A stretch of DNA of 64,000 bases from contig CP154954.1 of assembly GCA_039621445.1 (NCBI GenBank), forward strand, positions 20,012,642 through 20,076,641, given 5' to 3'. A program made the translations under genes and the position numbers. The DNA comes from Euglena gracilis. Its lineage: Eukaryota > Euglenida > Euglenophyceae > Euglenales. Positions 1-20,175 of this stretch are shown piece by piece. The first letter of the stretch is position 1; the number at the start of each line of letters is the position of its first letter. The notes under the pieces were generated by a model. That model was not told the origin of the DNA. It ran no database searches and saw only the letters and a list, made by a program, of their open reading frames with translations.

Positions 1-16
1 ATTCCCTGATGCATGG

Positions 17-18
<2 letters not shown>

Positions 19-55
<37 letters not shown>

Positions 56-97
56 TTGTGTGTGTGTGTGTGATGTGTTGGTGTGTGTGTGTGTGTG

Positions 98-131
<34 letters not shown>

Positions 132-140
132 TGTTGTTTT
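19..140. repeat. GT microsatellite, interrupted
   Basis: Nearly uninterrupted GT dinucleotides with a few TTG interruptions, followed to about 185 by a GCGCGC-rich patch. It lies upstream of the first GTPase exon. The frames across it translate to Cys-Val repeats and are not genes. Confidence 0.95.
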
Positions 141-234
141 TTGTGTTGTGGTGTGTGTGGCGCCGCGCGCGGGCGCGCGCGCGCATTCGTGCCAGTGTGT
201 CTCTCTAGGCATGGTTGAAAGTTCGATTGTGCAT

Positions 235-343
235 AAATACACACACATACATCATATAACATGCATGCACATATGTTTATATCTTATATACATATATATA
301 TATATATATATATGTATAATTGAACCTTCAACCATGCAATTAT

Positions 344-387
<44 letters not shown>

Positions 388-388
388 T
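235..388. repeat. CA and TA microsatellites
   Basis: Short CA tracts and TA tracts (about 290-313, 344-364, 365-388) alternate in this AT-rich stretch. A pyrimidine-AG acceptor-like site (ttgcag) ends at 425, so part of this may be a 5' intron or leader of the GTPase gene. No promoter motif could be recognised. Confidence 0.85.
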
Positions 389-475
389 CAACTCTACATG
401 TAATTCAATTGTATATTTTATTGCAGGCACATTATTCACACCTCGGGTTGGGTTGGAATTTCCTTCAGCTGAATA

Positions 476-9621
<9,146 letters not shown>

Positions 9622-10317
9622 CGGGACTGTGACAGTTCCGCGGGTGTTCGATGCAACCACGCGGTCTGTGTGTCGGTTTGCGTGGCGCACGGGGTGGAAG
9701 GACCCCAGCCTGACTTCGCATCGACGGTGTTCGAGCTGCTGGGTTGCGGAACTCAGGGTTGCAAGAACCACAGGCACCATCCAACTGCTCCGCCTTTTCC
9801 TCGTGGAAGTGACCGGTTGTTGTTCATTCCCAACATGTTGGGGAAGCGGGAGTCAGAATTCCTGAACTGAGCCAAGGTGATCCTGATCAGGGAACTGATT
9901 GGCTGGTAAGCACAATGAAGAAGAAAGTGGATACCCCAACCCAACAGTCATCATGTAATGGCCTCTGTGATTTTTCCATTGTGCTGACGTGAGGAGAAGC
10001 CCACATTTGTGTATTTTCATTCCCAAGTCATTTGATAAAGCTGGGTTTAGGAGAGAGCTTGGATCCAAGGTGTATGATGGGAAATGCTATTGTTTACACA
10101 CATCTGATGCTGTCCGTATGTTTGTTTGGGGAAACAGAAGAATGGTTTTTTGGCTCACGGGCAATCCACCCATCCATAATAAAAACCCTAATGTCACACT
10201 GTGCCCCATACATCATTGGGCAGCCGAGAAACCTGTTTCTTGCTGGAGCGCACCACCCCACCCCCATCAAACCCACCGACCCGATAAAAATCCCCACCCA
10301 CCCATCTCCTTCCGCAG
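9622..10317. other. Intergenic or 3' UTR region
   Basis: This stretch lies between the GTPase stop and the acceptor that opens the coiled-coil gene. It has mixed composition with no repeat ends. A short frame near 9670-9770 reads VCVAHGVEGPQPDF but has no support from flanking splice signals. The start of the next gene is probably in a 5' exon within or beyond this stretch. Confidence 0.5.
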
Positions 10318-12830
10318 TTCCCGCTCTCCTTGCGTAATGGTGTCCAGTGAGGCAATGTCTCCCCACGAGCTGGCGACCCTGTTGGACCTGGTCAAGGCGA
10401 AACGGTCCGCCCCAGCCAGCCATGGAGGGGTTGGGGCGGTCTCGGGAGACCCCGGCCAGTGCGCGCGCGCATGTGCGCGTGCACGCGCGACACATTCTGG
10501 TTTAGAGTTGTGGCGCATGTGCCCGGGGGCTTCGGTCCGCATTTGCGTTGCATGCGTCGGCGTTGGTGTGTTGGCGTGGAGGTTGCGCTCGACTTGACTT
10601 GAAACGGGGGTGGATTGTTTCAAAGCAGACAGTCGTCCCACGTAGATGTTGGGAGGGGGGTCCGGACACCTCACTTCCCCTCCTCGGCTGGTTCCAAAAA
10701 TAGCAAAAGGTTTTCTTCCGGTGCACAGCGCTGGAAAATGAGCAAACAACGCTCATTTTTGAGCATATTGCCCATTTTTTGAATGTTTTGGTGTTTTCCC
10801 CGTAGAATATGTGCAAAAAAATTCAAGAAATCAGCACTTTTGGAATCATTTTCAAAAAAAAGCGATCAGGGATTTTTGGCCAATTTTGGCTTGGTTTCCG
10901 GGCCTTTGCCGGTCCATAAAACCAAAAATTTTCCCGGTCCCCTTCAGTTTCGAGGGGGGAGTCCGACCCCCCCCCCCCACTACCTCCTTGTTGAGAGGGG
11001 GGTCCGGACCCCCCCCCCAGTGCACATTTTGGCGACGACTGCTCGAACATCCCTCACTGCCCCCCTCCCCCCACGCCCAACCCTGGGGCCAGTCTGACGG
11101 CGGAGGAGGCGACCCAGCACTGGCTGGACATGGCGGTGGAGGAGGTGAACACGCAGGCCCTCGCCGCGGAGGCCAGGCTGAATTTTGAGACGAGGCTGAC
11201 CCTGAGGCGGGGGGGGGGGGGGCTGCCTGCGTGTAATGGAATTACACCAGAGTTGCTCACTTGGCCCAAAATCAGCAACACAAGAGCACGGGTGTAAGGG
11301 GTCCCTGGCCACGCACCACACAAACTGGGCCAGAAGCGAAGTTAGTGCCGGCCATAAACAGACAAGAACCCTTAGTGCAACCAAGGGGGGGGGGGTGCCT
11401 GCGTGCCTGGGTATGCCAAGTCACCCAATCGACCCCCCTTGAGGGCAGGGGGGGGGGCACATTCCAGCGCCAAAGGCACTGGAAGCCCAGAAATGGTCTG
11501 TTTCGGGCACCTTTTTCCGGCCCACGCCCAGGCAGACACAACCCCCTGGGGGGGGTGCCTGCCTGCCTGCCTGCCCAGGCCCTCCCCCCCCCCCGGTTGG
11601 CCAAATCCAGCCTGTCGGAGGCGGAGGTGGAGAGGCTGCGGAAGGAGCTCGCAGCGACAGCAACAAAATGGGGCCGATGTGGCGGCCAACCTGAGTGTGA
11701 GGCGGCACCAACCCCACAGGGGGGGGGGGGGGGCTGCCTCGGCGTGGGCCGGAAGTAGCCCAAAAAATGGATTTTTCCCGAGTTCAAGGCACTTGTGGCC
11801 ATGTGCCCAACCCGAGGTGCTATTGAGTTCCTGCCCCCCCCCCCAGTTTGGAGTTTGGGTGGGCTCCAGGGCACTCCGAGACCCCCCTCCAGGTGGCAGT
11901 GTTGGTCGGAGCCCCCCTCTTGTGTGGGAAGCATTCTGTTGACTGAAAGAGGTGTATATATTTGGTTTGAGCTTCCATTTTCTGCAAGTGCATATTTTTT
12001 GTTCTCAACCACGTTGGATTGGAAAGCAATGAAACAGATAAATTCTCGAGACGTGCTGTTCCATCAATGGGCTGAAACTGTGGGAGTGTGCAATGTAAAT
12101 CAGCTTCCCGTTTGATCATTTTGTCATCTCAGACCCTTCACCGAAATGTGAGAGGAAATCACACAATACTAACACACAGTATTGAAAGGAAGTTGGTGTG
12201 AGCGTTCCTGGGTTGCTGTCTTTTCTTCGCATTTTTTTGTGTTTTTTTCTCAATTAGTTTTTGTCATTGCATAGACAACGCCTTGGTCACAGACTCATCG
12301 CATCACATCATCACACCTCTGCCGGGGGGCTTTTATGGGACGAAGCCAGCTGCGCATCGCAGCAACGACAAAAGAGGGAGGGACCGGGAATGGATCGCCT
12401 ACCTTGTTGCCCTGAACGAGGTCCAAGGCACTCCATACCTCTGATTGGCTGACCCTCGGCCAAGGCAGCGGCTTCCATCGTTTTTGCCTATTTTTGTTTC
12501 GCTTGACAAAAGCGCCTTTCTCTTCAGCACATCCCCACTCAATAAGATAAATTGCAACGCAGTCTTGAAGCAAAACTGGCCGGATACCCATTTTCTTTCA
12601 ATCCAATCAATGAAGATTCCGGATCAGCTTGCGATTGCTCTTGTAACAAACCAACGGTTTGCATTTGATGGGTGGGTTTATGTCTGGCCAGGACAGCCGC
12701 CAGGCCGGAAACGAGGAGCTCCTTGCCAGATGACATGACACAGCATGTGGAGCGGCGGCGCACCGAAATTCTGGAGTTGGAGAAGGAGGTTGCGGAACTG
12801 GAAGCGAATATCAACCATCCTGTCGCTTGA
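10318..12830 (+). CDS. Small coiled-coil protein gene (multi-exon, unidentified)
   Basis: GC-rich coding blocks with helical heptad character occur in order: 10318-10440 (MSPHELATLLDLVKAKR), 11093-11205 (LTAEEATQHWLDMAVEEVNT, then LAAEARLNFETRL), 11611-11675 (LSEAEVERLRKELAATATKW), possibly 12363-12420 (DREWIAYLVALNE) and a last block ending at TGA 12828-12830. The first three follow good acceptors (ccttccgcag, ggggccag, ccaaatccag). An ATG at 10337 could be the start, or the exon may be internal. Introns contain G/C homopolymers and repeats. The family is not recognised. The amphipathic, Glu/Arg-rich helices suggest a structural or adaptor coiled coil. Confidence 0.6.
11093..11205 (+). CDS. 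Coiled-coil gene, exon B
   Basis: Opens after ccctggggccag and encodes a 38-residue amphipathic helix with EEAT-HW-DMAVEEV spacing and ETRLTLRR at the end. It stops being readable at the G-run starting at 11209. The 3' splice partner is not certain. Confidence 0.65.
12704..12830 (+). CDS. Coiled-coil gene, terminal exon
   Basis: From 12735 the frame reads MTQHVERRRTEILELEKEVA, then ELEANINHPVA and TGA, a clear leucine/isoleucine heptad helix. The exon start is uncertain: acceptor-like AGs at 12691, 12703 and 12729 imply different phases, and only the last (2-base carry-over) keeps this frame without odd residues. Confidence 0.65.
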
Positions 12831-14100
12831 AACCACCAGATGATGACCAAAGGAGCTCAGGAATTTCCGATAATTGCGCCGGATTCTTTTCCAATCGGTC
12901 AAGATGTCTAAACTCACAGATGGCAGAACCCGCATGAGGGTAGAGGGGGTAGGGCAAGAAGGCGGTGTGGAAGGGGGATTCTCCAATTTTGGGGGCATGG
13001 TGCAGAATAAGGTTTAGGTTTGGTTTTAGGGTCAGCATTCGGGCTTGGGTTATGAACAGATTTTGTCCATGAAACCAGCAAACAAAGCACAACACCTGAA
13101 TTGAGCTTGGGTTCGCTTTGTTGTTGTTGTTTTTTTCGTTCAAAGTTGTGTGTCTATACTCCATCAGAAAACAATGTTTTTAGTGAAACCCCCCGGAGGG
13201 TCTGTTTTGGGTCCTGTTGTTGCATTTCAACCTCTTGTTGAGTTTCGGCAATGTGCTCAATTTAATGGGAATTGGACGCATAGGGTGGGGGTTGGGGCAA
13301 AAAGCCCATCACCCCCAACTCCGAGGTGGAGGGGTCAAGGTCTGGGCTGCAGCTACGGATGAGAGGGGGCAACCAACCCACTAGGGCTCCGGCCACGAAT
13401 GAGCAGGAGGACAGAAAGATCTTGAGGGCATTTCGGGGGGATTAAGGTTGATGAGAAGGTGGATTGTTTTCTGTTACCCCCGGTTTGGGCCCGCAGGATG
13501 GCATGGGCTCCCAGGGCTGAGGGTGGCTCGGGGGGCTGCTCGTTGCTGCCAACCCGCTCCGCACTCCCTGCACCCCTCACCAGGAGCTGCTCAGAAGCGT
13601 TTTGTCCAAACCATTATTGTGTGTGTGTGTTCCAGCCCACCACCCCCAGGGGAGGGGGTGACTTGCTTTTTTTCTCTTCGAAAGTGACCCCCCAGACCGA
13701 CCAGGGGGTGGCACTCAGGATCCCACAAAGGGTTTCCTCCCGGCACCAAAATTTTTGGCATTTTTTTGAAAAGTTTTTGCGACGTGCCATTTTGGGTCGA
13801 TGGAGGTCTGGAGACTCCGGAACAAAATCGGTAATTTTGTCTTTCCGCTGTTCAGGGGGTCAGACCCCCCAGGTGACCTGCGGTCCCCTAACACTGGGCC
13901 ATCCATGCATCCATGCAGCCCTTTTGGCCCCCCCCAATCAAAATTGGTATATTTTAAATGCAGAGCAGACCCCACCAACATTGTGCCACTCTGTTGGAAC
14001 CAATCTGGTTCAGACGTTCATCCCGGCCTTGTTGTTTGCGATGGTAAACCCTCAAGTTTTTACTTGGCAAAGGTCTCTCGGGGGGGGGGGGATATGCTGA
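12831..14100. other. Intergenic, unassigned
   Basis: Repeats are sparse here apart from C/G runs. A GC-rich patch at 13490-13600 after a ccgcag acceptor-like site has open frames on both strands, but none shows a recognisable domain. Nothing else supports a gene. Confidence 0.4.
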
Positions 14101-14580
14101 GCACATATTTTGCGTATATTTTGCATATTTAGTGCATATTCAGGGCATATTCTGAGGGTTTCAGGATTTTCCCACTGCATATTTTGCTCGTTCCCGCTTA
14201 TTTTTTTTAAATGTTTTCTTCATCTTATTCGGGCCGTCATGAATTGCTTCCAACCATTTCAGGCCATTTACTTCCATTTCGGGGACGGATTTTCGGCCTT
14301 TTTTTTTTTTGCGATTCCGGACCTTTTTTTGCCATTTTGGCCAAAAATTGGTCAAAAACTGGTCTAAAACGGCCCCAAAATGGCGAAAATGGTGGGAAAT
14401 GGTCCGAAAACGGCGGATCGTGGCTGGGTTTGGGCTGAAATGGCCCTAAATGGCTTGAAATGACCTGCCATTTGGGTCACCTGAATATTTCCAGTTCCGG
14501 AAGAATTGCATACTTTCTGCATATTTAGCGCACATTCCCACATATCTAAACGCATATTTGGGGGGCTTTTGGCACATATT
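14100..14580. repeat. GCATATTT-rich dispersed tandem motif
   Basis: Short variants of GCATATTTTG or GCACATATTT recur at 14098-14190 and 14508-14580, flanking a stretch built from AAATGGC/GGCCATTT words. This looks like decayed tandem repeat rather than coding sequence. Confidence 0.55.
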
Positions 14581-14599
14581 TCCCCTGCCCTGTTATCTG

Positions 14600-14836
14600 T
14601 CGCAGAAGGCTGTCAGCTTTGCTCTCAGCCTTTCGAACCGGATTTCCTTTTCCTTTTTTTTTTTTGCATTTGCAACCAACACCATGCAGAAGATCAATGG
14701 GGACACAGTTATGTATGCCCATGAACCAATCCGTCGTATAAAATCATGGCAAGTTCTATTTGTGTGCGGTTTCAATGTGGCAATCCGTGCCCCAATCCAA
14801 AAAACATTTTCAGCAGCAAGCAACCAAACCCATTGA
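14600..14836 (+). other. Short coding-like frame, unassigned
   Basis: After an acceptor-like ctgtcgcag at about 14603, a frame reads NTMQKINGDTVMYAHEPIRR, then KSWQVLFVCGFNVAIRAP, and stops at 14836. The opposite strand of the same block is also open for about 100 codons, so the coding strand is not decided. No family recognised. Confidence 0.25.
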
Positions 14837-14932
14837 AGGCCCAGCAGTGGGTAAGAAGACAGACGACAACAGAATACCATTCCGTTGTCATCTTCCAAAA
14901 AACCCAATAAATTTCAGGTTTGCCCCCCCCCC

Positions 14933-15310
14933 TTGTCTAAGCACCACCCTTGTCTAAGCACCACCCCCCCGGTTCTTACCCATCTTTTTAAAGGTCATCG
15001 TCACGGGGAGGTTTATTTTGTGTGCATTTTTAAGGGAAATTTCTCAAAAATTTCGAAATTTCTGCAACTTCTGAGACCTGATTTGGTGAGGTATTGTTGA
15101 TTTCTGCATCCAAATGTGTGTAAGTTCAACAGCGGACCTCCAAAATAAGGGGAATTTTTCCTTTTCGGCGCGAAGCGCCGGATTTTTTTTGCAGTCAAAA
15201 TTTTACCCCTTGTCTAAGCACCACCCCCCTGGTTCTTACCCATATTTTAGCAAAATAAGCACCACCCCCCCGGTTCTTACCCATCTTTTCCGGTGCTTAG
15301 ACAAGGGGGG
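14933..15310. repeat. Inverted-repeat element with TTGTCTAAGCACC ends
   Basis: The left end CCCCTTGTCTAAGCACCACC (partly duplicated, 14933-14970) is inverted at GGTGCTTAGACAAGGGG (15290-15307). The module GGTTCTTACCCATNTTTT follows the terminal motif three times (14972, 15231, 15277). A palindromic TTCGGCGCGAAGCGCCGG sits inside (15164-15181). A related copy lies at 41943-42322. Confidence 0.65.
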
Positions 15311-15567
15311 GGGGAGGTAAAAAAAATCCCCAAGCATGGCAAGCCCAGCCCGCAACGCGAAGGCCGCTTGCATGTCCAGATGAAATCAGTGGCAAGGGCC
15401 AGCAGAAAACAGGCATTGGAAAGCCAGGACTGCACCCAGGGGCCAGGACTGCACTTCCAGGGCCACGCCGGACGGGGGGGAGAAAGATACCAGGCCAGGA
15501 GGGCACAAGAAGACCCAGGCGGCGCAAGTTCCCCAAAAATCTTGACTCCTGGCGGGACAAAAGGGAC

Positions 15568-15693
15568 GACACCTCGGGCTCCGCACTTTGCCCTTGTGAG
15601 GCCATGCCTTGCTCGCCGGCGGTGTTGTGTGATTGTTCGTTGCGCTGGGTTAGGAGTCCCTGCTTAGTGCCTTTTTTCGCCGGAGTTGGCTGA
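15568..15693 (+). repeat. A1 left inverted terminal repeat
   Basis: It begins GACACCTCGGGCTCCGCAC and ends GCCGGAGTTGGCTGA. The inner part (from about 15597) is inverted at 20018-20116, nearly base for base. The outer part is inverted at 19783-19819. Confidence 0.92.
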
Positions 15694-15812
15694 TTCTTAA
15701 TTTGCCCTTCGACACCCAGAAGAAAGGAACAGAGTCTCGAACGAAGGAGAACCAAGAGGAGAAGTCGACAGAATAAGAATATCCAGAAAGACACGAACCT
15801 GACGAGTGTCAA

Positions 15813-16961
15813 TTGACAAGCCAATTATCAATTTCAAATCTGACTTCAATGAACCATGCTGTGGAGAAGAAATTGGCATCAAACACTCGACGTGGACTAC
15901 CTGGAGCAGCAGTCGCCGCAGCAGCTGGAGAAACTGGAGATGCGGACAGAACGTGGCGAACCGTGGCCGTCCCTTCCCCCCAGATCCCTTCATCAAAAAA
16001 TTCCCAGAAAAAACCCCCACCCAGTGACGGCCACGGACTGTGGACCACAGTGGTCAGAAAGACCAGAACGAGGAAGGAACCACCAGCCCAATACGGGCAG
16101 AAACATCTGGGCATTGGGGCCCCAAAATCAAGCCAGATGGGACAACAGAAACCCAAAGGATTCCAGGGGCATGTCCCACAAGCCCAACCAGCTGCCAGGA
16201 GATGGAATCAAGGACAAGGTGGTGGCCATGGAGGCCAATTCCACAAGCATCTCCCCACAGTAATGGGTGTAAAGGTCTGTCAAATCCCCCCAATTTTTCT
16301 AACACAACAACCCCTCCCAAGGGGAAGCAGGGGGGGCACAGCAGCCCCCCCAGATTTCCAGTGGAGCTGGAGACCAAGGTCAAGAACAGCCCCATGGAGG
16401 GGAGACCAAGGCCATATGGGCCAGAATTTTGTTCAATTTCATGTGCACGGCCATGGTGGCCAAGAAGTGCAGGGCCATGGTGGCCAGTTTTCACAGGGCC
16501 AGGGCGGCCAATTTTCACAGGGCCAGGGCGGCCAGTTTTCACAGGGCCATGGAGGCCAGCATTTATCAGGCCAGGGAGGCCAATTGCATCAACAAGGCCA
16601 TGGGGGCCAAAGGGGTGGACCAGAAATGGCCCCCCAGAAGCTAAGGTGCAAACCTTATATAAATCAACTACAGCAGCCCCAGGAGGATGCCCCCACAGGG
16701 GCAGTGGAGGACAAGGGGGCAACCCCCCCTCACATTTCTTGTTCAATGCCCATGGCAGGGGCAAGTCAAAACAAGGGGGATACCCAAAAAGGGGCCCCTA
16801 TGGTATGTCAAATGACAACACCAATGACAAAGTGGAGGAACAGAGAGCCTGTGAGAAGAGCATGCACACCCCCCAGCATCCCTTACAGAATGTTCAATCC
16901 CCAGGGGCACCAGGGGTGCAATGTCCAACACCCACCACCCAACCCCCAGAAAACAAATTGA
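15813..16961 (+). CDS. A1 gag-like ORF
   Basis: A 382-codon frame starts MTSQLSISNLTSMNHAVEKK, has an Ala-rich segment, and then a run of GHGGQ/GQGGQFS repeats (about residues 200-275) rich in Gly, Gln and His. The same frame and order (NELSKKLELRR, Ala run, DETWQTVA) recur in truncated copy A2, which shows the frame was under selection. It has no recognised domain. By position it is the putative structural protein. The downstream RT frame overlaps it in another phase. Confidence 0.6.
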   Translation: MTSQLSISNLTSMNHAVEKKLASNTRRGLPGAAVAAAAGETGDADRTWRTVAVPSPQIPSSKNSQKKPPPSDGHGLWTTVVRKTRTRKEPPAQYGQKHLGIGAPKSSQMGQQKPKGFQGHVPQAQPAARRWNQGQGGGHGGQFHKHLPTVMGVKVCQIPPIFLTQQPLPRGSRGGTAAPPDFQWSWRPRSRTAPWRGDQGHMGQNFVQFHVHGHGGQEVQGHGGQFSQGQGGQFSQGQGGQFSQGHGGQHLSGQGGQLHQQGHGGQRGGPEMAPQKLRCKPYINQLQQPQEDAPTGAVEDKGATPPHISCSMPMAGASQNKGDTQKGAPMVCQMTTPMTKWRNREPVRRACTPPSIPYRMFNPQGHQGCNVQHPPPNPQKTN

Positions 16962-18934
16962 TTGGGGAAATAAATTCCATGGAGGAAAAATGGGGAGACA
17001 CCCCCCTACACCAGAGACTGCAAAAAAGTATAAAATGGTGGCAGAAAAATGCCCCCCTAGCAACCTGCCAACTTATAAAAAATGGCATTCAACCCCCTTG
17101 GGTCAACCCCCCAAAATTGTCCACGCATCCAAAAACCAGAGCCAACCTGGACCTGAACCAGGCAGAAAAAATCCTGACGGATTACGAAAAATCAGGGTCC
17201 ATAAAGAGGGTTCAGGATTCAGGAACCCAGCATCTAATTCCCTGGTTCGTAAGTTAAAAACCAGGGGGGGGGCAAACGAAGTGGAGATTCATAAGCGACT
17301 GCAGGGAAATAAACCAAAAATTCCCTGTGAAAGCCTTCAAATTAGATCACATTCAAAACATTTTCCCAGTTTTGGAGAAAGGCCAATGGGCAGCCAAAAT
17401 CGACCTGAAAGACGCATATTTTCATATTCCCGTGAACCCAACCTTAAAACCCTTTCTGAGGCATCAGGTGGGGGGACAAACTTGGGAGTTCCAAGCAGGC
17501 TGTTTTGGCCTAAATGTGATGCCACAAATTTTTATGTCAGTCATGAAGACATTCGAAAAACGTTGGAGGAAAAAAGGAATCCAGGTTTTTATTTACCTGG
17601 ACGACATTTTATTGGTTGCCCCCACCAAAAATATTTTGCAAAAACATCTGAACAAGGTTGTCAGAGACCTAATCGATTCAGGGTTCAAAATAAATGTCAA
17701 AAAATCAGCCCTAGAACCCACACAAGTTGTAAACCATTTGGGCTTCCAGTTAAATTTCCAAGAGGGAAAATTGCAAATTCCCCCCCAGAAGGTGAAAACA
17801 ATAAAAAAGGAGCTGGGAAAAATAGTGAAAAAAGATTTCATGTCGAAAAGGCAGTTAGCTGCCATTTTGGGCCAAATCAGGTGCAACCTCATGGCCCTGC
17901 CCTTCTTAAGGGCTTTCACAGACTCCCTAACAAAATTTTTGGTCACCAAATCTGCAGCCCCATGGGATTCAAAGCATGCTATTTCAAAGGACATAAAAGC
18001 CCAACTGAGGGAAATAAAAAATCTGTTGGACACCTGGGGGGGCAGACAGTTCCCCCAAAATGCAACAAGGGAGTTGCATTCAGACAGCAGCACCCATGCC
18101 TGGGGGGGGCTGGACATCCACACAGGAGAAATTGTCCAGGAGTTTTGGAGAGAAAACTCCATTTTGCATATCAACGTAAAAGAATTACGTGCAGCCATCA
18201 ACACAGTGAAAAGTCTCAGCAGACCTGGGGAAACAGTGTCCCTTTCAGTGGACAATCAGGTAATCTATTATTACCTGACAAAAGGGGGGGGCAGAAAGGA
18301 CCCTTTCAACAGCCTTCTAAGGCCATTTTTCAAATGGTGCATAGAAAAAAGTTTGAATCTACAAGTAAATTGGGTTCCTTCACAGGAATGCTTGGCAGAC
18401 CCCATAAGCAGATGGGAGTCAGACAGGGGGGATTACTCACTGGACCCCCAGCTCTTTCAATGGCTAAGGCAGCATTTCAAAGGTTTCATAAATTTGGAAA
18501 CAGACTTATTTGCCTCCCCAGGCAACAAAAAACTGCCCAATTTTGTGGCCAGGTGGCCCCACTGGGAGGCCAGGGCAGTGGATGCCCTCCAATGTCCCCT
18601 GGACAACATGGGGGGACTTTATGCAAACCCCCCTTGGTCAATCATTCAGAAATTTCTCCCACGATTGAGAATGTTTCCCCAGACCAAAGTTTTGATGGTC
18701 ACCCCCTTTTGGGATTCTGCCACATGGTGGCCCCAATTAATAAAGATGAAAGTGCCAGGGACCCCCTGCCTGAAAATCACCCCTTACAAGGGCATGTTCA
18801 CCAATTGCAGGGGGGAAAAAATGCCACCCCCCAGATGGCCCCTCCTTTGCATGATTTGCTCAGGAAAATATTGGAGGGGAAACAAATACAGAATAAATCC
18901 ATTGAGGATTTCCTGGGGAGAAACCCCAGTTTAA
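16040..18934 (+). pseudogene. A1 reverse transcriptase-RNase H-methyltransferase ORF, one nonsense codon
   Basis: One reading frame spans the region but is cut by TAA at 17255-17257, just after LIPWFVS. The first part (16040-17254) is a Pro/Gly-rich linker. The second (from 17258) has RT motif A LKDAYFHIPV, the catalytic FIYLDDILL, then RNase H with D-E-D-D residues in HSDSS, VKELRA, SVDNQ and ADPISR. It ends in a Dam-like methyltransferase region with LYANPPWSII and VTPFWDSATWW. All catalytic residues of RT and RNase H are intact. The single stop could be a real mutation or an assembly error. Confidence 0.9.
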
Positions 18935-20059
18935 AGCGGTACCAGAGTTCCTTTGCATTATTATGGGTTATTCTGGACAAAATGGGGATACCCCCCCCTC
19001 AAGCCACAACTGACCAAGTGGCTGACGCTTTAGTACAGTTATTTCAGTTTTCCAAGGCCCAGGCACGTAATGCCTACAGTGCTATGCTTTTAATTCCTGG
19101 GTTTGGTGGTTTGAGATTCCACACCATGTTGGCCCCTTACAAGAGGCTTTGGAATCAAAATCTGGAAAAATATGGCGCTTTTTGGGATCCCCTCCCAATC
19201 CTCCTGGGGCTGGCCCAAGCCCCCTTTCCATCTGATGTATGCACATTGCGCACACAGCTGATTTTTTGCTCCAGAATTCTCTGTTTATATCGGTCTTCTG
19301 ATTTGGAGAGAATCAAACGAACCACCAGTGTGTTGGGCAAGGCGCCCTACATTAAAATTAAGCGTAAAGGCCAGAAATTCCATAAATGGGAGAGAGTTGT
19401 TTCACTTCCAAAGTGCCCACAGATAAGTCCCTTTCATTTAATGATGGCTTATGTGGCTGCAACCCGATTTAACGTAAAGCCTGGGGGTCCCCTTCTGATT
19501 TCACTAAAACCCCCCTTCAAAGCCATAAGTGCTGATACCATTGCTTCAATAACCAAAAAATTTTTATCTCAACATGGGGTACCCCCGCAGGTGTGGGGGG
19601 CACACTCCACCAGAGGGGCTGGAGTTGGTTTGCTCAAAAAAATTGGGCCTTTCTGCCCAAGAAGTTTGTGAAATTGGCCAGTGGAGGGGGGTGGAGGCTT
19701 TTACAGCCCACTATCAACGACTTGGTGCCCAAGGTACCCTGGAAAATGCCCTGGCCCCCCTAATTTCAGTGCACAATCTGGCCTCACAAGGGCAAAGTGC
19801 GGAGCCCGAGGTGTCTCGTACTCCCTCGAGGAAAACCGACCAGGGAGGAAGGGACACCGAGGGCGAAGCACAAAGACCTTGTGAGCCCGACCCCCCCACC
19901 CGTAAAAGAAAATTTGTCTTCAAAAGCCCTCGGTCAGAAAATGGGGGCCAGGGGGGGCAGAGGGGGGGGACACCCCCCAGGGACAAGAAGCCACGTCGCC
20001 AAGTCGGAGCAGCATCGTCAGCCAACTCCGGCGAGGCGGCACTAAGCAGGGACTCCTAA
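18760..20059 (+). pseudogene. A1 tyrosine recombinase, frameshifted
   Basis: The frame overlapping the 3' end of the RT ORF encodes a recombinase with LKRYQSSFALLW, then CLYRSSDLERI (first catalytic Arg) and AHSTRGAGV (His-x-x-Arg). The frame ends at 19671 because of a shift at seven A's (19636-19642). The C-terminal part with the nucleophile region GQWRGVEAFTAHYQRLGA continues in the next frame to 20059. DIRS recombinases normally carry all of these on one protein. Confidence 0.88.
19783..19885 (+). repeat. A1 internal complementary region
   Basis: The first part is the inverse of the left outer end (15568-15604). The second, from CTCCCTCGAGG on, is the inverse of the right outer end (20112-20175). 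In the DIRS replication model this region templates joining of the two ends in the circular intermediate. Confidence 0.9.
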
Positions 20060-20175
20060 CCCAGCGCAACGAACAATCACACAACACCGCCGGCGAGCAA
20101 GGCATGGCCTCACAAGGTCTTTGTGCTTCGCCCTCGGTGTCCCTTCCTCCCTGGTCGGTTTTCCTCGAGGGAGTA
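20018..20175 (+). repeat. A1 right inverted terminal repeat
   Basis: It runs from TCAGCCAACTCCGGCGAGGC to CCTCGAGGGAGTAC. The first 100 bp match the left repeat inverted. The last 60 bp match the internal complementary region inverted. Confidence 0.9.

Larger units (their letters stand above)
15568..20175 (+). mobile_element. DIRS-like retrotransposon A1, structurally complete
   Basis: This 4.6-kb element has inverted terminal repeats, an internal complementary region and, in order, gag-like, RT/RNase H/methyltransferase-like and tyrosine recombinase regions. That is the layout of the DIRS order, which replicates through RNA and integrates by a tyrosine recombinase without target duplication. 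None is visible here. Both outer ends are repeated in inverted orientation at 19783-19885, which supports the ends chosen. Two lesions affect its coding capacity: a TAA at 17255-17257 and a frameshift at an A-run, 19636-19642. Confidence 0.93.

Noticed and set aside
16921-18760. First two thirds of the 916-codon frame in A1
   Set aside because: It is a shadow of the RT/RNase H frame. Only the 3' part encodes the recombinase.
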